This document shows, piece by piece, positions 6,441 through 8,514 of a stretch of DNA of 8,514 nt. The notes below the pieces were generated by a model. It was not told the origin of the DNA, searched no databases, and worked only from the letters and a program-made list of their open reading frames with translations. Position numbers and translations under genes: made by a program. Position 1 is the first letter of the stretch; each line of letters opens with the position of its first letter. The DNA is from Bacillota bacterium (GTDB taxonomy: Bacteria; Bacillota; Clostridia; Peptostreptococcales; Anaerovoracaceae): NCBI GenBank assembly GCA_029266295.1, contig JAQSXD010000149.1, forward strand, positions 1 through 8,514, given 5' to 3'.

Positions 6441-7145
6441 ATGGAAAAACTTGAAATGTTGTATGAAGGAAAAGCAAAGAAAGTATATCGTACGGATGAT
6501 CCGAAATTATATATTGTAGACTACAAGGATGATGCGACAGCGTTCAACGGAGAAAAGAAGGGAACCATTTCAGAGAAAGGCGTAGTAAACAACACCATGT
6601 CTGCCATCATCTTTGGGATGCTGGAGAAAAAAGGCGTTCCCACTCACCTTGTAAAGCTCCTCAGCGACAGAGAGACTCTGGTAAAAGCGGTGAAGATTCT
6701 GCCCCTTGAGGTCATCGTCAGAAACGTTGCAGCAGGTTCCTTCTCAAAGAGATACGGCGTGGAAGAGGGCAGACCTCTTGCAAAAGCAGCCTTGGAGTTC
6801 TCTTACAAGAATGACGAACTTGGTGATCCGCTGATCAATGACGACCATATTCTGGCCCTTGAACTGGCGACAGAAGAGCAGCTTGCCACCGTAAAGAAAT
6901 ATGCCCTTATCGTAAATAACGCACTCAAGGAGTTCTTCCTGGATAAGGGACTGAAACTCATCGACTTTAAGATTGAATTCGGTGTTGCAGACGGTGAAAT
7001 ACTTCTGGCCGATGAAATCTCGCCTGACACTTGCAGACTCTGGGATGTGAACACCAATGAGAAGATGGATAAGGATAGATTCAGAAGAGACATGGGCAAT
7101 GTGGAAGAGACTTATCAGGAAGTGCTGGCCAGAATTAAAAAATAA
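6441..7145 (+). CDS. purC: Phosphoribosylaminoimidazole-succinocarboxamide (SAICAR) synthase
   Basis: Joins aspartate to CAIR with ATP to form SAICAR, the step after PurE. The 234-residue product matches the usual bacterial length (about 235-240) and shows the family blocks in order: LYEGKAKKVY at 7-16 (ATP-binding lobe), DDATAFNG at 30-37, VIVRNVAAGS at 91-100, GDPLINDDHI at 128-137, LIDFKIEFG at 173-181, and DEISPDTCRLWD at 191-202, which carries the acidic and nucleotide-contact residues. The MEKLEMLYEGKAKK start is typical of the family and follows a good RBS. It ends 36 bases before purF; that gap contains the small inverted repeat AGAGG/CCTCT (7147-7151/7159-7163) and the purF RBS, so the two are probably co-transcribed. 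Nothing is missing or broken. Confidence 0.97.
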   Translation: MEKLEMLYEGKAKKVYRTDDPKLYIVDYKDDATAFNGEKKGTISEKGVVNNTMSAIIFGMLEKKGVPTHLVKLLSDRETLVKAVKILPLEVIVRNVAAGSFSKRYGVEEGRPLAKAALEFSYKNDELGDPLINDDHILALELATEEQLATVKKYALIVNNALKEFFLDKGLKLIDFKIEFGVADGEILLADEISPDTCRLWDVNTNEKMDKDRFRRDMGNVEETYQEVLARIKK

Positions 7146-7181
7146 TAGAGGTGAAATTCCTCTTGATACAGGAGATTAGAA

Positions 7182-8514
7182 ATGCTCAAAGATTATGATA
7201 TCAACAGTGCGCTCCGGGAGCTGGAAGAAGATAAGGTATTCGACGAATGCGGCGTAGTGGGCGTTTATGCCCCGGGCAAAGAAGACATCGCCAGATCAGT
7301 ATACTTCGGACTGCATTCTCTGCAGCACAGAGGGCAGGAGAGCGCCGGAATCGCATCCAATAAAGACGGGAAAATTCAATATTATAAAGAGATGGGCCTT
7401 GTTCAGGAGGTCTTCAATGATGAAATCATCGCAAGGCTTCAGGGAGATATCTCCATCGGCCACGTAAGATATTCTACCTTTGGAGAAAGCCATGCAGTAA
7501 ATGCCATGCCTCTGGTGGTCTATCACAAGGGCGGAAGTCTTGCCCTTGCGCATAACGGAAATTTAGTCAATGCAGGGTTGCTGAGGGAAGAAATGCAGGA
7601 TCGGGGAGTCATCTTCCAGACCTCCATCGATTCCGAAGTCATCGCAGCACTCATTGCAAGATATATCAGGGACAATACCATTGAAGAGGCCATCGTGAAA
7701 ACCCTTGAGATTGTGGAAGGCGCCTATGCACTGGTCATTACCAGCGGAAACAAGCTCATCGGCGTCCGTGATCCCAACGGCATCCGGCCTCTTTGCATCG
7801 GCAGAACCGCAGAGGGCTACGTGCTGTCTTCTGAAAGCTGCATCTTCCCACTGCTGGGAGCAAAGTTCATCCGGGATGTGGAACCGGGAGAGATTGTTGT
7901 CATTGAAGACAGAGAACTGAAATCCATGCGATTCAGCAAAGGAAAACGCAGGGCGATCTGTGCCTTTGAATATGTCTATCTGGCCAGACCAGACAGCGAT
8001 ATCGACGGCAGAAGTGTCTATATGGCAAGGACGCAGGCGGGAAGAACCCTTGCAAAGGAGCATCCCGTTGATGCGGATATGGTCATCTCGGTGCCCGACT
8101 CGGGAACTGTGGCGGCTATCGGTTACGCAGAAGAATCGGGAATTCCCTACGGCGAAGGCTTGATTAAGAACCGGTATGTGGGCAGAACGTTCATCCAGCC
8201 GGATCAGAGAATGAGGGAATTGAGCGTCAGGCTGAAGCTCAATGTTCTTAGAGATAATGTAAAAGGAAAGCGGATCATTATGGTGGATGATTCCATCGTC
8301 AGAGGAACCACCAGCGGAAAGATCGTAAAGATGCTGAAGGATGCAGGTGCACTGGAAGTTCATATGCGGGTCAGCTCGCCGCCGGTAATTCACTCCTGTC
8401 ATTTTGGCATCGACACCCCCGAGGAGGATCAGCTGGTTGCGGCAACCCATAGCGAGGAAGAAATACGGAAGAGGATCGGTGCGGACAGCCTGGGATATCT
8501 AAGCGTTGAGGGCC
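7182..8514 (+). CDS. purF: Amidophosphoribosyltransferase, 3'-truncated by window edge
   Basis: First committed step of purine synthesis: PRPP and glutamine to phosphoribosylamine. The frame stays open from 7182 to the window end (444 codons), so the C-terminus is missing; the family has about 460-480 residues. AGGAG at 7170-7174, 7 bases before the ATG, sets the start. Seen: an N-terminal nucleophile glutaminase with Cys23 in ECGVVG, preceded by a 22-residue segment that family knowledge says is cleaved off; HRGQESAG at 49-56, HVRYSTFG at 94-101, HNGNLVN at 124-130, RDPNGIRPL at 196-204. The transferase half has VPDSG at 304-308, GRTFIQP at 334-340 and the PRPP loop VDDSIVRGTTS at 368-378. 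Cys260 (ICAFEY) and Cys406 (HSCHFG) match two of four [4Fe-4S] ligands of the Bacillus subtilis enzyme; the last two would lie beyond the window. The family is typically feedback-inhibited by purine nucleotides. Confidence 0.96.
   Translation, partial: MLKDYDINSALRELEEDKVFDECGVVGVYAPGKEDIARSVYFGLHSLQHRGQESAGIASNKDGKIQYYKEMGLVQEVFNDEIIARLQGDISIGHVRYSTFGESHAVNAMPLVVYHKGGSLALAHNGNLVNAGLLREEMQDRGVIFQTSIDSEVIAALIARYIRDNTIEEAIVKTLEIVEGAYALVITSGNKLIGVRDPNGIRPLCIGRTAEGYVLSSESCIFPLLGAKFIRDVEPGEIVVIEDRELKSMRFSKGKRRAICAFEYVYLARPDSDIDGRSVYMARTQAGRTLAKEHPVDADMVISVPDSGTVAAIGYAEESGIPYGEGLIKNRYVGRTFIQPDQRMRELSVRLKLNVLRDNVKGKRIIMVDDSIVRGTTSGKIVKMLKDAGALEVHMRVSSPPVIHSCHFGIDTPEEDQLVAATHSEEEIRKRIGADSLGYLSVEG

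Noticed and set aside
7563..8450. Long open frame on the - strand inside purF
   Set aside because: It lies wholly opposite purF, has no recognisable domain and no RBS; purF shows full family motifs in the other strand.

Overview
The window looks like a piece of a low-GC, Gram-positive, probably clostridial (anaerobic Firmicutes) chromosome. The evidence is the strong AGGAGG-type ribosome binding sites, a single-chain PurL with its glutaminase fused at the C-terminus that starts MVRRIYVEK, and a PurF with a propeptide ahead of Cys and iron-sulfur cluster cysteines. The genus cannot be read from the sequence.

Layout, all genes on the + strand. Bases 1-1141 hold the end of a gene for an exported lytic transglycosylase; its start lies before the window. 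It is closed by a near-perfect rho-independent terminator at 1202-1228. Bases 1229-1541 are a 313-base control region with a candidate promoter overlapped by an inverted pair of PurBox-like sites. Then follow purL (1542-5498), purE (5579-6058), a second long non-coding stretch of 382 bases (6059-6440) rich in inverted repeats, purC (6441-7145) and purF (7182 to the window end, incomplete).

The four pur genes belong to de novo purine synthesis. PurF makes phosphoribosylamine from PRPP and glutamine. PurL makes FGAM from FGAR. PurE moves the carboxyl group that forms CAIR, and PurC joins aspartate to CAIR to give SAICAR. The other steps (purM, purN or purT, purD, purB, purH and possibly purK) are not here and may lie downstream. 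PurL-PurE and PurC-PurF are closely spaced; the 382-base gap before purC could carry its own promoter or an RNA control element.

No mobile element, CRISPR array, tRNA, rRNA or defence system is visible. It is mostly a conventional housekeeping locus. The points that stand out are a tandem 12-residue repeat and an acidic linker in PurL, the enrichment of CGAA cores upstream of purL, and two mutually exclusive hairpins between purE and purC.
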